Both the position numbers and the translations under genes were made by a program. From Hexactinellida sp. DTS-2022 (lineage: Eukaryota; Porifera; Hexactinellida): 64,000 bases of DNA. The DNA is taken from the NCBI GenBank assembly GCA_028753945.1, contig JAPNXP010000014.1, positions 3,410,001 through 3,474,000 of the forward strand, in the 5' to 3' direction. Every line of letters begins with the position of its first letter. Within the stretch, counting starts at the first letter, position 1. Below, piece after piece: positions 11,986 through 23,462 of this stretch. A model generated the notes under the pieces. It saw nothing but the letters and a program-made list of their open reading frames with translations, ran no database searches and was not told where the DNA came from.

Positions 11986-12594
11986 CTAAGTGTTTCTTGC
12001 AAAATAAGGACGTGTGATATGGATTGGAATTTTCTTGTCATTTTTGGTTCCTAATTCTTTCTGAGAATTAGTAACATGACTATCTGTTACTTTCGACACC
12101 GTGTAAGGCCCCAAATATTTTGATTGCTTCTTCGTTTTGTGTATGTGTTTTAGCTTTGGTATGTTAGGGTAGATGATATTATCATCCATCTTCAGAGAAG
12201 CACTAACAGATCGATAATGATAATAAAATGTGATTAAGAAACATTGTTGAATGTTAAAGATCAGCTCACCATCCTTCGTTAGCCTTCTTATCATACTGCA
12301 TCTTCTGTTTGATTTGCTCAAAGTGATACTATCCATTGCTGATTGTTGTGTAGAAGTACGAGATTCATCAATATGAGTAACTTCTTCTTGAGGAATGTCA
12401 AGGGGTGGAGAAAAGATGTCTGATATTTCTTCGATATCATCTAGTGGAGGAATAACATCCTTCATAATTGCGTCCTCTATTACAAAATATTCTTCAATGT
12501 TTGCACTGCAGGTTGTTAATGACCGACAAAATATCATGATGCAGGAACTCTCTTCCCCACATATATACGATAAATAACAGCATTTACAATGCAT
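11986..12594 (-). pseudogene. integrase C-terminal fragment (Ginger/Ty3-like)
   Basis: The last third of this 202-residue frame reads KHIHKTKKQSKYLGPYTVSK, then KKIPIHITRPYF. That is the pattern of the C-terminal tail of KRBA2/Ginger and Ty3-type integrases: a basic run, a GPY motif, and a closing 'pIH...rPY'. The first two thirds are acidic and Ser/Thr-rich with no catalytic core. No rve domain is found directly upstream, so this is a separated 3' piece of an element related to those at 4-8.6 kb. It ends at a Helitron-like repeat that begins near 12600. Confidence 0.55.
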
Positions 12595-12599
12595 GATTT

Positions 12600-12990
12600 A
12601 GGATTTATCACCTCTTAACATTGATTATAAAGCGTAAATAGGCCTAAATAGTCAAATTTAACAATGTGAAATTTAGTGATTACGCAACGTGTCCACATCA
12701 TTAATGTACATGTTCTATTAAATTTTCAGATTTTTTACTCTTATAGGGCGCAAATTATGTGCGATTAAGTGAATTTTCAGGGTCTCGAAACGTGACAATG
12801 ACGTCATAAATTCTCGAGGTGTCAGAAATTTTGAGTGGAAACCTCAACTTGTTGGCGGGTGCCAAAGGTTACCCCTATATGCCAAATATCACATTTGGAA
12901 ACCTTCCACTTTCTTCAATCAACTCGTAACATACAAACAAATATATATATACACACACCCACCCAGGCTTGTGTTTTAATAGTATAGATA
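12600..12990 (-). mobile_element. non-autonomous Helitron-like repeat, copy 1 (truncated)
   Basis: It shares long blocks with 40100-40490, for example GAGTGGAAACCTCAACTT followed by GTGCCAAAGGTTAC. On the minus strand it starts TCTATACTATTAAAACAC directly after an A, like the 5'-TC start of Helitrons at A^T targets. The part equivalent to the other copy's 3' end is missing. It has no coding capacity. Confidence 0.55.
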
Positions 12991-14272
12991 TGCTGTCATT
13001 CAAACTCAAAAGATTAAATTTAAGTTATACATATTTTGACGATTAATTGAAAATCAATTAAATTAATATCTACATAAACATTACAGATTGATTTTAGTTT
13101 AAAATAAATCAAAGTATGAGGAGAGGGGATAATCTTCAGGAATAGAGAACATTTTGGTGCAGAATATAAAGATTACAAAATGAGTACAGGGGTGATCTAA
13201 TTGGCTATAATTTGTGAAGTAAACTATTTTTCCTATTTTAAATTTTTAATTAAGTAGATAACAGTTAACAATTAATAAACAATTTAGATAAAAAATACAT
13301 CAAATACCTATTACATGGGTAGGGTAATTTCGAAAAACAAACATTGAAATAGTAAAAATGAGGATATAGGTACATTGTTCCAATAAATATAATTATCAAA
13401 TTAGCTTACATAATCTCGAACGTAATTGAAGATGCCCAACCATGTATATATTTGCTGAACTGAATGAAGAGTGGCGTAAATCCCGGGATGACCAACTTGG
13501 TCATGGAAGCATCGATAAATTTCATCCAACTGAGACTCCAATGGAACTTCCAAATCTGTGTCAGTTTAACTCTTCCAAATCTGTGTCACTTTCAAATCTG
13601 TGTCAGTTTAACTCTCTAACGGTATTCACGCAAGTAATATTTACATTCCTATGGCTATCCTCTTTTGAGTATATATTTAGCACTCCTACTCCTGTGGTCT
13701 GGCATTGATATTAGAATTTAGAAATATTGTAATTTCATTGTGAAAGTAAATTCTTTGTGATTAGATTGATTATTTTAAAATAGAATTATTTCGTCGATCC
13801 TATATAACAGTGTTAAGAAAAAATTTCTAACTAGTTAAAACTTGTTCTAGAATGTTCTAATTCACTACAGTGCTTCTACTATATCTATTTTAAAAGTGTA
13901 ACGTCGCAGAATTGTGATATTTTGCTACTGAGTGCCAATTTATATTATTGAAGGGACCGGAGACCGAAAAGGTTTCCATTTTCCTCAATTTTCCACAATC
14001 TGAACACATTTGTCTCATTATCTCACAAAATAGAGCAGAATTAGGTTAAATGGTCTTACAAGTTTTAAAGTAAGTATCATTTATTGGGCATAAATTTTTT
14101 GAGTCCTAATCTCTTGTATTATTTAAAAAATCTTTGGGCCTAGACCCCGGCATCTGGTCAATCCAAAATTCCCAGAAAATGGGTACAGAGCGGTTGCAAT
14201 CATGTGGAAATTATTTTTATACCATATTAAACTTTACCTACTAACATGAAATGGAAAGTTGATATGTCTAGG
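12991..14272. other. no supported gene
   Basis: AT-rich. A plus-strand ORF at 13442-13708 contains a short direct repeat (NLCQFNS twice) and no recognised domain. I treat it as chance. Confidence 0.4.
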
Positions 14273-15744
14273 AAGTTAGAGCAAAGCAATCGCATATTTA
14301 TTAGTTTCAAGGTTTATGGTGACATCACTGAAATGACACCACCATATATGGGTATGTGAATTTATAGGATTGTAACCATTTGGATAATGGTCTCATTTGT
14401 TCTTCCAATGAGTTTGTAATGGTATTTTGATGTGATTAGATGGTTAGAGCTAAACTCTAGAGTCTATATAGTGGGAGAGAGGAAATTTGCTGCGTCATCA
14501 AAAATGGGCACATTACATGCCCATATATGGATCATTTTGAAAACTGTGCGTGTTAGGGTCACGAAATGTATTATTGACGGATAGGAAGTCGGCTATTGCG
14601 AGTATTTTGAGACGTCGGTTTTGTTTTTAGCACCTCGGGTGTCTGAGAAAAAAAATGGAGCAGAAAACGTACCCTCGAATGAGATAATAGGCCATAAAGG
14701 TTCAGATTTTCACTTTCTAATTTTTTTTTTTGATCAATTGTTAATTATTTTCGTCAGTTATTACTTGGATAGAGTAATGATACCACCAGTCATACCATTG
14801 TTGAGGTAAAGAGTGCTTAGAATCGATCTAAGGGGTAAAACCAGTGAACCGCTGTACAAAATTGATCATAACCATGAAAATACGCTTGTAAAAGACTCAA
14901 AACCATGTACAAACGTTAGATATGATCGTTTAGTCTTGCTTGGCACAAAAAAGAAAAATCGGGTTATGTTATGTTTTTAAGGTAATTTCTGATATATTTC
15001 CATGCGTGGACACCCTTAGCTAAGGAGAAAATTTACTAAAACTGTGAAATTAACTACAATAGAACCTGGTAAGTAATAATGACCAGGAAAGGACGCCAAA
15101 ATGACGTTATCTACAGGTAACCGCTATTCAGTGGCTGGATTATTTATTAGTAGAAAGGAGTCATTTTAGGGGTTTAAAGAATAAATCTCACCTTGAAAAG
15201 TGTGTCGAATTCTGCAATGAAATAGGAGGACAATTTTCTTACGTAATTCCATCTTGTTTGACGTGAGTTTTGTACTGTCTGAGGATATTTTTGGTAGCGA
15301 AGAAACTGAATAATTTCTTAATACTCTTCTGAATTCATTTGAAAATCAGGATAGAAATGATTAATTATTTTGTTTAGTTTGATTTGTTAGTTTGTTTGTT
15401 TGATTGTGTTGTAGACAAGGATTAATAAAAAAATTCCTTATATAGTTGCGCCTCAAATTATACAGTGTAATTTGTAATAGCACATCCAGTGTGTATAGAG
15501 TGTATCACATAGGCTTCTCAGAATTCTACAACGTCTCAAAATTCTAAACAACAGGTAACTAACTAATTCCAGATTTTATTTACTGTTTTATGGCTATTTT
15601 AGTGGGGCACCATAACAGCCATTTTGAAGTGAAATTTAAATTTTTTGATACAAGCATGAAAAAAGGGAGCCAAAAATGGGAGCCATTCATGATGGGAGCC
15701 AAAAATGGTCTATAGCCCGCTCTCGCGAATAATTGTTAAATTAC

Positions 15745-15865
15745 TTCGTAGAGTGTTTATATAAGCATAGTTATTCGCAAATGACTGTGCGGTGAAGAAA
15801 GAGGGGTCACTCGATAGGGTAGAAACTATATTTTAGAATGGAATGTGTCACATTCCTGCGTTGGC
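15745..15865. repeat. dispersed GTCACTCGAT repeat, copy
   Basis: It carries GAGGGGTCACTCGATAGGG and GAATGTGTCACATTC. Related sequence occurs at 21740-21850 and in both arms of the 30355-33210 inverted repeat. Confidence 0.5.
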
Positions 15866-15997
15866 AAAGAATGCCCTCCCTCCCAAACATTGTCATGTGA
15901 CCCCTATAATGACTGGAAATCTTATGCTGAACACGTTTAAATATTGATTAAATTCAATTGACAGAGTTAATTGCGTTTTGTAAACATATATGCACTA

Positions 15998-16644
15998 CAG
16001 TAGAACTCGGTTAGTACGTACCTGGGTTAATACTTACTTCGGCTTAGTAGGTACAAATTTTTTGAACCAAATTAGTAAATATATGTATCTCAATATAATG
16101 TAAAGTCAGCTAGTACTGTATAAATCAAAAAATCACTTTTCGTGTCTTCTCTTTCGTCTATTTTGCACTAGACTATTTGCACGTTCATGATGACAAATTG
16201 GTATCAACCGGGGTCATTCGAATTGAAGAAACTTTGAAGGGTCCAAAAATGTATTCATAGTAGCAGGAAATTTGCATTATCCGTGTTCGTACTAGTGAGG
16301 TTCTACTGCAGTGGTTTTCAACCTTTTTTGTACTACGGTACCCCTAAAATGTTTGTGGCAGCACGCGGAACCCTACACTTCTAATTCCTCTACGAATATG
16401 TCTATAACAAATTAAAAATTACATTTATTTATTAACTAGTATTGTCAGGTACACTTTCATGTGGATCTGTGATTGTTTACTTTGGCATATTTCTTTTATT
16501 CGTGGTCTGATAGTCAATAAGCTGCTAAAGATTGTATTTCCGATTGACTATTCTGAGTTTCTGATGTATTTACATCGATTTACCAATAATCCCGCGGAAC
16601 CCTTGGGTTCCGGGGAATCCCGGTTGAAAACCACTGTTCTACTG
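15998..16644. mobile_element. pogo-type MITE split by a hAT MITE
   Basis: It starts CAGTAGAACTCGGTTAGTAC after TA (15996-15997). The matching end, AGGTTCTACTG, reaches 16308, where a hAT MITE begins; the last 8 bp TTCTACTG recur at 16637-16644, followed by TA (16645-16646). Without the insertion it is a ~311-bp TA-flanked element with CAGT...ACTG ends and no coding capacity. Confidence 0.88.
16309..16636. mobile_element. hAT MITE nested in a pogo-type MITE
   Basis: The 328-bp element begins CAGTGGTTTTCAACC and ends with its exact complement, GGTTGAAAACCACTG. It is flanked by the perfect 8-bp duplication TTCTACTG (16301-16308 and 16637-16644). The CAGTGGTT-CAACC end resembles those of Charlie/MER5-type hAT elements. 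The plus-strand ORF at 16459-16722 overlaps the 3' terminus and is chance. Confidence 0.93.
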
Positions 16645-17400
16645 TATATTTTCAATTTTTTAATTAGTAATTATTTTAGTTTAACGGTTCCCCGAACGAA
16701 AATTAGTCGATTGATTAAGTAAAAAAATTATCTCGAATTTTTCTTTCTTTCACCAAACAGTAGAGACGGACAATATATAAAGTTTGCACACAGTTTTGAC
16801 TCTTTTCCATAGTTATTTACAGAGATATGACCTATTTGTTTAGCGATCGATTGGATTTCACCGTTTCCATCAATTGTCCGTTGTTTATTCTCCAATATTC
16901 GAACGACTGGAGTCAACATAACTTTTTCCATGTTTTGTCTGTCTAAATAATCAACAATTGATGAATAAGAATAGTTAAAAAGTGAACATTTGACACTTCA
17001 TGGCCTATAATCCCATTCGAGGGTAAGTTTTCTTGTCCATTCTTTTAATCAGACACCCGAGGTGCTAGAATATAAATTACGTCTAAAAATATTCGCAATA
17101 TCCGACTTCCTATCCGTCAATAATACATTTCGTGACCCTAACACGCACCGTTTGCATGTAATGTGCCCATTTTTGATGACGCAGCAAATTTCTTCTCTCC
17201 TAAAGTATACACTCTAGAGCTTAGCTCTAACCATCTAAATCACATCAATATTCCATTACAAACTCATTGGAAGAACAAATGAGACCATTATCCAAATGGC
17301 TACAATTCTATAAATTCAAATGCCCATATATGGTGGTGTCATTTCAGTGATGTGAACACAAGATTGAAATTAAATTGTAGCTAGAGCTTAGCTCTAACTT

Positions 17401-18055
17401 TCCAGTCATATTAATGATCCATTTTAACCAATACCCGAAAACTAATGGTGATAAAATCCCCAAAGTTTCGGAAATAATAATAATAATTAACTTTGCAAGC
17501 TTCTTTCTCAGAATAATAGTGTTGACCATAGTGACGTAGACGGGGGACATCACTGGGACCACAATAGAGTACTTAGAGTTCTGAAAATTATCGCACATAT
17601 TCTTATAGTGTTTTTGAACTGATCGGCCACTACGATCCTAAATTTCAAATTTACACCCGGCGGTGCTTGTTTAAAGTTGGATTATAGATTAAATCCATGG
17701 TATTTCAGACAAATTTGGTAAAATACAATAAAATCCCAGGCAGATATCTGAATTGATCAGTGTGCTATCTAACAAATTTCATTAGACTCAAACTAGTTGT
17801 ATAGGCATAACTGAAGTTAGTAAATTAATTGATTATTAATCCATGCTGATTGAAAGCTCTGCCTATGAAGCTCTAAAACATAATCCTTAAAATATCTCAA
17901 TACTTCAATTAAAACAAAGGCTTCAATCAATTTCATACTTCTAGTCGCTCAATTCTTCATATTTTTCATATTTGGGGATTAGTGAAAATTATGCCTAAGC
18001 TCTGGATTCTACCCATAGAAAAGGAATATTTCGTCCGGGGAATACCGTTAAAGAA
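17401..18055. other. no supported gene
   Basis: The sequence outside the inverted-repeat arm is AT-rich and nothing is recognised in it. Confidence 0.35.
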
Positions 18056-18430
18056 ATGCAAAGGAACGGTGTATTCACGCCATGGTATTATGCAAATGTG
18101 ATGGCTAAAACTGTTGCGACTTCAGTAACTAGTAAAGGGATAGAAATATCATCTGCTACTGATGAATCAGAATATTCAAAAAATGCTGATGAAAATTCGG
18201 GAAACACTTGTGCTATTTGCTTATTGCCCCGGACAACAACATGGATATTTATGACATGTAGACATGCCATACATTGCTCAACAAGCAAGAAAATGATCCA
18301 GGAGTTAAATCAACCAGTCCATTTGTCTGGGTCCAATTCTTACCAGATTTCAATTATTATTACTTGGTTTCTACTCTCATTTCACAGTAGGAAGTCACGG
18401 GAATTAGAGTCAATTTTTAAAGTAGTTTGA
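18056..18430 (+). pseudogene. RING-finger-like fragment, possibly from a MULE-RING transposase
   Basis: The 124-residue frame holds NTCAICLLPRTTTWIFMTCR followed by HAIHC (about residues 50-75). This fits the first half of a C3HC4 RING: C-x2-C, then C-x-H with a further Cys. The final CPxC pair is not visible in this frame. An acidic/Ser linker precedes it. The layout resembles the RING tails at 37.1 and 45.9 kb, but no MULE core is visible upstream. It may be a truncated relative or an unrelated RING exon. Confidence 0.4.
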
Positions 18431-19630
18431 ACCTATTGAATAATTCGTTCATCGTAACAAGCAAATTTCTAAATCCTAGAAAACTGAGCGATTGATGCTA
18501 ATATCGATTATTAGACACTTTGCTGAATTTTTATAGGTTGACGTAATATTGTTAAACTTTTAAATATTTGTGGTCAAATTCAACTCGTGATCTCTTATTT
18601 CCTATAACTTCTTCATCATAAGAGTTATTTTTCTAAGATTTCCAGGAATTGTATATAAGATGTTCTTCTTTTGGAACACATTTGAAATACAATTTATAAT
18701 GGTTAGCACCTTCAACTTATTGCTTAATACTAAATTCGGACAACCTAGTCACCCATTGTAAAGTGCAGAAAATCAAAGAGGCCAGTCGTGGTCAGATCTT
18801 TTTCAAGTTCCAATAGATACATGGGCCTATCAGCGTTTATATTAAATCAACTCCAGCGTTCCCTTCCCAAAAGTTTTTCATTACTTATAAGCTTGATAGA
18901 TCAAATTCTCCATATTCCTTGGGCATATAGTAATGCATGCATGTTTACTCTACATATTTTGTAGAATTTAAAAATAGACAACAAATAGTATATCATCTAT
19001 TGAATGCAAAACCATCAACAGACAACAGCCTATGAACTCAACCTGGCTCTCGAAGTACCAATAAGTGGATTTACATTCTTCGGGAGGATACTTAGTGAGC
19101 TAGCTATGATCCAAAATAGAGAAATATGTTATAAAAAACGATCTAAGTTTGCTACGAGTCTTATACTTGCGAGAATCTCACCCAGTCACGCCTACCCTGC
19201 TTAAATTCGTTGCAATATACAATTTATCTAGGGGTAAGACTAGGTTTAAATTTATTTTCCCCACATTAAAAATACTTAATCAATGATTAGGGTGAATAAT
19301 AATGTACTGTTAACCAACCAGACACATAATTCTTAATCATACAGATTTTTTTTAGGAGAGTAGATACAGCATTTTCACTGATGCTATTCAGTTCCTAGCT
19401 ATCAATATCCTATGTCAATAATACTTCATGATTGGATATCAGCTACTATAATGGCTATTTTCTTTAAATTGTCATTCTCGCCCACTGCATTTCTAATTAT
19501 ATTTCTACTCATTTGATCTTTTTTATTTCATTTACTTCAATTCTTCATCAATTATTCTCCTCTTATTTAATTATATTTGGAAACAAATATATTTAGTTAT
19601 ACTTCTACGGGCCTAAGGCTTCTTCCCTTC
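18431..19630. other. no supported gene
   Basis: AT-rich. A block at about 19376-19460 (CTATTCAGTTCCTAGCTA, then ATGTCAATAATACTTCA) recurs in diverged form at 59530-59620, so it is an old dispersed repeat. Confidence 0.45.
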
Positions 19631-20830
19631 TAGGGATCGATCGGAATTGTCCCGGTCAAATGCAACCTTTTTCTCCCGGTCCCGCTTTTTCCGGGATTGT
19701 CAACATTTACCGGGATTTTCCTGTTATTTTTACACACCCTTATTTAACATTATTTGTTCTTATTGATATGTTGTGTTAGTGTTGTTTTGCAGAAATACAA
19801 TATATGAATCCCATAGTTTCCATAACTATTATATATAAGAATAAGTGATGGCAACACTCAAGAGGAAACCAACCATCTGGTGTGTGGACCTATTTTCATG
19901 TAGATGAATCCGTTGATTAAATAGCAGTGTGTGATCTAGAGATTTGTTCTAGCAAATCCAGAAATGTCCGTTGTGCTCCTTTTGCTGCTGACAAGAAGGA
20001 CTACTCAACAAAGGGATTATGGAGTCACCTGAAATTACACCACTCTAATGAGTTCAAAGATGCAACTGAAGTGAAAAAGAAGGCTGAAGAATATGAGAAG
20101 CGGAATTTGGCTAAAGAAGAAGAGCATAAGGCGATATATGAATTGACAACAAACAGAAAATAAACATGTCAAAACAGTTAACTGTCCAGGAAACTTTCGA
20201 TCGGCTGAAGAAATGGCCACAAAATTATCCAGAACAACAATCACCACCTTTCGGCTAGGCGAGTGGATTTGCAATGCAGTACTGCCGTACACAGTGGTTG
20301 AGGATAATCGTTTCAAGCTGATGATCATTCAACTTAATCCAAAGTTTAACATTCCTATCGAGAAGCAGTTGCGTCAGAGTATTATTCCAGATATGTACAA
20401 AAGAGTTTATCAGCATGTGCAGGCTCTTCTAGTTGGCAGGTTCAAGTTCTGTCCCATAACTACTGAAATCTGGTCGTCTCAGAGTCTACACAGTTTCATT
20501 AGTCCATTTGATGAATCACATACTGCTCAGCATATAGATGTACTTGATGGCATACTAACAGAATGGAAACTGAAACAAAAGTTGCATTCAGTTATGCGTG
20601 ACAATGCACCAAACATGGTAAATGCGATGCAGCTGATAGGATGGAAAAGTGCAGGGTGTTTCCTACATACTCTCCAGTTAGTTGTAACTCATCCTATTAT
20701 TGAACAAAGCGGTGTTAAATCGATGATGACCCGTGCTGGCAAACTAGTATCATATTTCAAACATAGTCCAAAAGTAATGTCTATTCTGCATAAATATCAA
20801 CAGCTTTTGAATGTGAAGATGATGTGGTTG

Positions 20831-21077
20831 CATAGGTCCGAAAGTGGGGGGGTCAGGGAGGGTGTCACCCACCCTGGCCGAGGAGAAGTCAGGGAAGAAA
20901 AATGGAAAATTACTGATTCCATAATGAGTTTGTATAAATTTCAGTTGATGATGTAAATATCTATACAATTATCCCCATCCAACATTGATTTTATCCCCAT
21001 ACGCATTTTTTTTTTAACTTTGACATTTGAATATTATGTCACACACCCCCTAGCGTTTGAGAGTTTCGGCGCCCATG
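20831..21077. mobile_element. hAT MITE, CATAGG...CCGAAA family
   Basis: The 247-bp insertion in the hAT transposase coding region is flanked by the perfect 8-bp duplication TGTGGTTG (20823-20830, 21078-21085). The ends read CATAGGTCCGAAA and TTTCGGCGCCCATG. A second member with the same ends and inner words (GGTCAGGGAGGGTGTCACC) lies at 49779-49858. Confidence 0.92.
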
Positions 21078-21739
21078 TGTGGTTGTGCAACACAACAACT
21101 TGATCATGGGTGAGAAAACACGATGGAGCAGTTATTATCATATGCTTTTGAGGTTGGAACACAAAACCGCGCAATACGTAGATGCGAAGATGACCCAGAT
21201 ATAGTCCTTAATTCGGGTCAAATTGTTACATCATGTGATTGGGAGCTGATTTCAAAGGTAATAAGTCTATTGAAATCATTTGCAGAAATTACAAGCGATG
21301 GTGAACGGGAGCGTGCGTGAATCTCTGAAGTAATTCCTGCAGTAAAGAATATTTTTCTTGAAATAAATTCAGTCAACTTCAGTGGAATCGGAATAATGAG
21401 AGCGGAACTGCTATAGCAAATGCAGAAGTATTTTCAGGGTGGTGACAGTCGTGATAGTGCAGCGGCACAACCATATAATTGTTCATTTTTTTGATAAAAG
21501 CACCAAAATTTGTACACATGTACTTTGATGTAGTGCGAACATTTTTGGATATTGAGGCAATTGAAAGAGTGTCTATATCGGCCATGACAGCTCGCCAAAG
21601 TAACCACGTCCGATAGTGTTCGCCGGACGTGTTTCCCAAAAAAACTTGTTCAAATTAAGTTATATCGTCTTTTTATTGTTGAATTCTGTTTCGAAGTAAA
21701 ATTTCCGATAATTTGATATAGCACATGACCATATTTGGA

Positions 21740-21850
21740 AGAATTTTTTCCATAGCAACGCTGGAATGTATCAGGAATGTGTCAAAAATTCCTTTCTCAA
21801 ATTGTATCCTTACCCAATCGAGTGACCCCTCTTTCGACTCCACTCAACTA
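21740..21850. repeat. dispersed GTCACTCGAT repeat, copy
   Basis: CCATAGCAACGCTGGAATGT through CGAGTGACCCCTCTTTC matches the ends of the 30355-33210 inverted repeat. It lies inside the hAT pseudogene, so it arrived after the hAT. Confidence 0.5.
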
Positions 21851-21887
21851 CCTGAGTATACTTATGCACATACCGACCCTGTAAAAC

Positions 21888-22140
21888 GTGATTTGATAAA
21901 ATTATTCGATATTTACCGTGATTTACCATATACAGGTAAACCTCCCAAAGCGGCACCTCCGAGTAGCGGCAACCTCCGAGAAGCGGCACAAAATCATTCT
22001 CCCGATGGGTGCCGCTTTGGGAGTTTTACCTTACGATCAACCTCCCAAAGCGGCAACCTCCGAGAAGCGGCACAATATCATTCTCCCGATGGGTGCCGCT
22101 TTGGGAGGTTTACCTGTATATCGAATAATTTTATGAACAA
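21888..22140. mobile_element. palindromic MITE with duplicated core
   Basis: The outer inverted repeat pairs ATAAAATTATTCGATAT with its complement. Inside it, CAGGTAAACCTCCCAAAGCG pairs with its complement ending at 22116, flanked by TA on both sides. The core phrase CCTCCGAGAAGCGGCACAA (with CTCCCGATGGGTGCCGC) is present twice. It is inserted in the hAT pseudogene. Its family is uncertain (Tc1-like by TA, if the inner ends are the true ones). Confidence 0.65.
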
Positions 22141-23222
22141 TCTTGTGAAATTTAATGGCTATGACGCTGGACTATGAGCACTTTTGAAACATTGAAAAGA
22201 ACAGGTTGTTTGCTGTTGCAACACTTTTAGACCCTCGATATAAGTATCGTGGCTTTATTCAGCAAGAAAATGTGACTAATGCTAAAAGATTACTCATGAC
22301 CGAATTGAATACTATGAGTATGACTTCAACTCCCATCCACTTCTTTTTTTTTTCAAGTTCAAAAAGAAGTGGATGGGACTCAGTCCTAGATGGCTCTTCA
22401 GAAGATGAAGATGAAAACTCAATTGATGCTGATCTCGAAGTACAAGTGAGTGCTTACTTTACAGAAAAGCGTATTGGTAGATCTGATGATCCATTGGACT
22501 ATTGGAAGGCAAGGGTTTTACAATGGCCACAATTGACTCAACTGGCAAGTAAGTATTTATAAGCACCATTTGGATCTTGCGCTAGTGAGCGAGAGTTCAA
22601 AGTCGCAAAGAATGTTAGCAGCGATGAAAGAGTAAGGCTACTTCCAGAAATATAGAAAGACTACTTTTCTTAAATTTACTTGCGTGCTATTGGCTACAAA
22701 ACCGAGCAATTGACATAGGTGGATGAAATAGAGATAAGTGTTTAGAAATCATCGAATCATAAATTCAGAAAACAAATCGAGTTTTATGCCCATTTAGCAG
22801 TGTTGACACTATTCTAACTAGATAAAATGTATTCTAGGGAGTATCTTTCTACAGTAGTTTTCATTATTGAAAGTGAATTAGTTATTAAATTGTATACAAA
22901 CAAATTGATTTAGGGGGTTGCAATTGTTAATTCTCAAGGGAATTAAATCTCCAGGACTATATAGAATCCGGATAAAATCCCGGTCCCGTTCGTAAATAGT
23001 TGATCCCGGGAAGAATCCCGGTCCCGGATCCCTTGCCGACCTGCTCCATTGGTCATCTTGGATTCGAAATTTGCAAGAAAGTTACCTCTCTTTCAGGGTA
23101 TAAGCTTCAAGGCCTTTCGAATTCTACCGAATGGTCACATGGAAATGTTGCATATAATGGTCATGATAAAGATACATAACTCAGAGCATTGCGAAAGAAA
23201 CTTTGAAGCACAATAATTACAT

Positions 23223-23462
23223 TTGCAAATATTTCAGCTGCAGAAATACTTATTTAAAGCAGAATGCTCGACTATAGAAGACACTATTGCTAATTTATTA
23301 CAAATAGAAATAGACCTAACTATGAAAATACTATGGACTGCATATTATTATGTTAAGAATAACAAATCATATACGGAGCACCCGGACTTGATTGAACTTC
23401 ATTCTCAAATGGAAATAATCTTTGAATCGATCTTCGTTCTCAGTTTAGCGCTACAAACATGA
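23223..23462 (+). CDS. possible hAT-related protein fragment
   Basis: The 79-residue frame includes KILWTAYYYVKNNKSYTEHP followed by DLIELHSQM. This vaguely recalls the 'A.yw.Ake..pf...p.Li.L' segment of ZNF862/KIAA1586-like hAT-derived proteins. The resemblance is weak. It lies just outside the right end of the hAT element. Confidence 0.25.
   Translation: MQIFQLQKYLFKAECSTIEDTIANLLQIEIDLTMKILWTAYYYVKNNKSYTEHPDLIELHSQMEIIFESIFVLSLALQT

Larger units (their letters stand above)
14273..17400. mobile_element. large inverted-repeat element, ~0.45-kb arms
   Basis: The left arm (~14273-14770) and right arm (~16935-17400) are inverted copies. Shared blocks include CATCACTGAAATGACACCAC, TTGTTCTTCCAATGAGTTTG, TTGACGGATAGGAAGTCG and CACCTCGGGTGTCTGA. 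A third, single diverged copy of the arm lies at 46840-47680, so the arm is a dispersed repeat unit. The interior holds no gene but carries other nested elements. No clear target-site duplication was found. Confidence 0.65.
19873..22718 (+). pseudogene. hAT transposase (ZBED4-like), disrupted
   Basis: It opens with a BED zinc finger: PSGVWTYFHVDES, VCDLEIC, then STKGLWSHLKLHH. QETFDRLKKWPQN and VVEDNRFKLMIIQLNPKF follow, then TTEIWSSQS, VMRDNAPNMV and the CFLHTLQLVV helix of the catalytic region. After a MITE the frame resumes (DWELISKVISLLKSFAEIT, 21123-21320). Further insertions occupy ~21640-22140, and it closes with ATLLDPRYK, DPLDYWKAR and ASEREFKVAK, the hAT C-terminal dimerisation region. 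Stops and frameshifts lie near 19915, 20160, 20265, 21320 and 22560, plus at least two insertions. ZBED4-like hATs share this order. It cannot make transposase. Confidence 0.88.
19631..23035 (+). mobile_element. hAT transposon, decayed, ~3.4 kb
   Basis: The left end TAGGGATCGATCGGAATTG and right end (reading inward on the minus strand) CAAGGGATCCGGGACCGGG are imperfect inverted repeats. Subterminal CCCGGTCCCG/CCGGGA words occur at both ends (19650-19700 and 22970-23030). The interval encloses a BED-to-dimerisation hAT transposase, and the length suits an autonomous hAT. No clean 8-bp duplication is visible. Confidence 0.7.

Noticed and set aside
3436..12594. LTR retrotransposon interpretation of the integrase fragments
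   Set aside because: No reverse transcriptase, RNase H, protease, primer-binding site or long direct repeat pair was found around them.
13442..13708. Plus ORF with repeated NLCQFNS
   Set aside because: The short internal duplication explains the pattern; no domain, neighbours or homologous wording.
21725..22177. 150-residue plus-strand ORF
   Set aside because: Most of it covers the palindromic MITE and the GTCACTCGAT repeat; no domain is seen and it interrupts the hAT gene.
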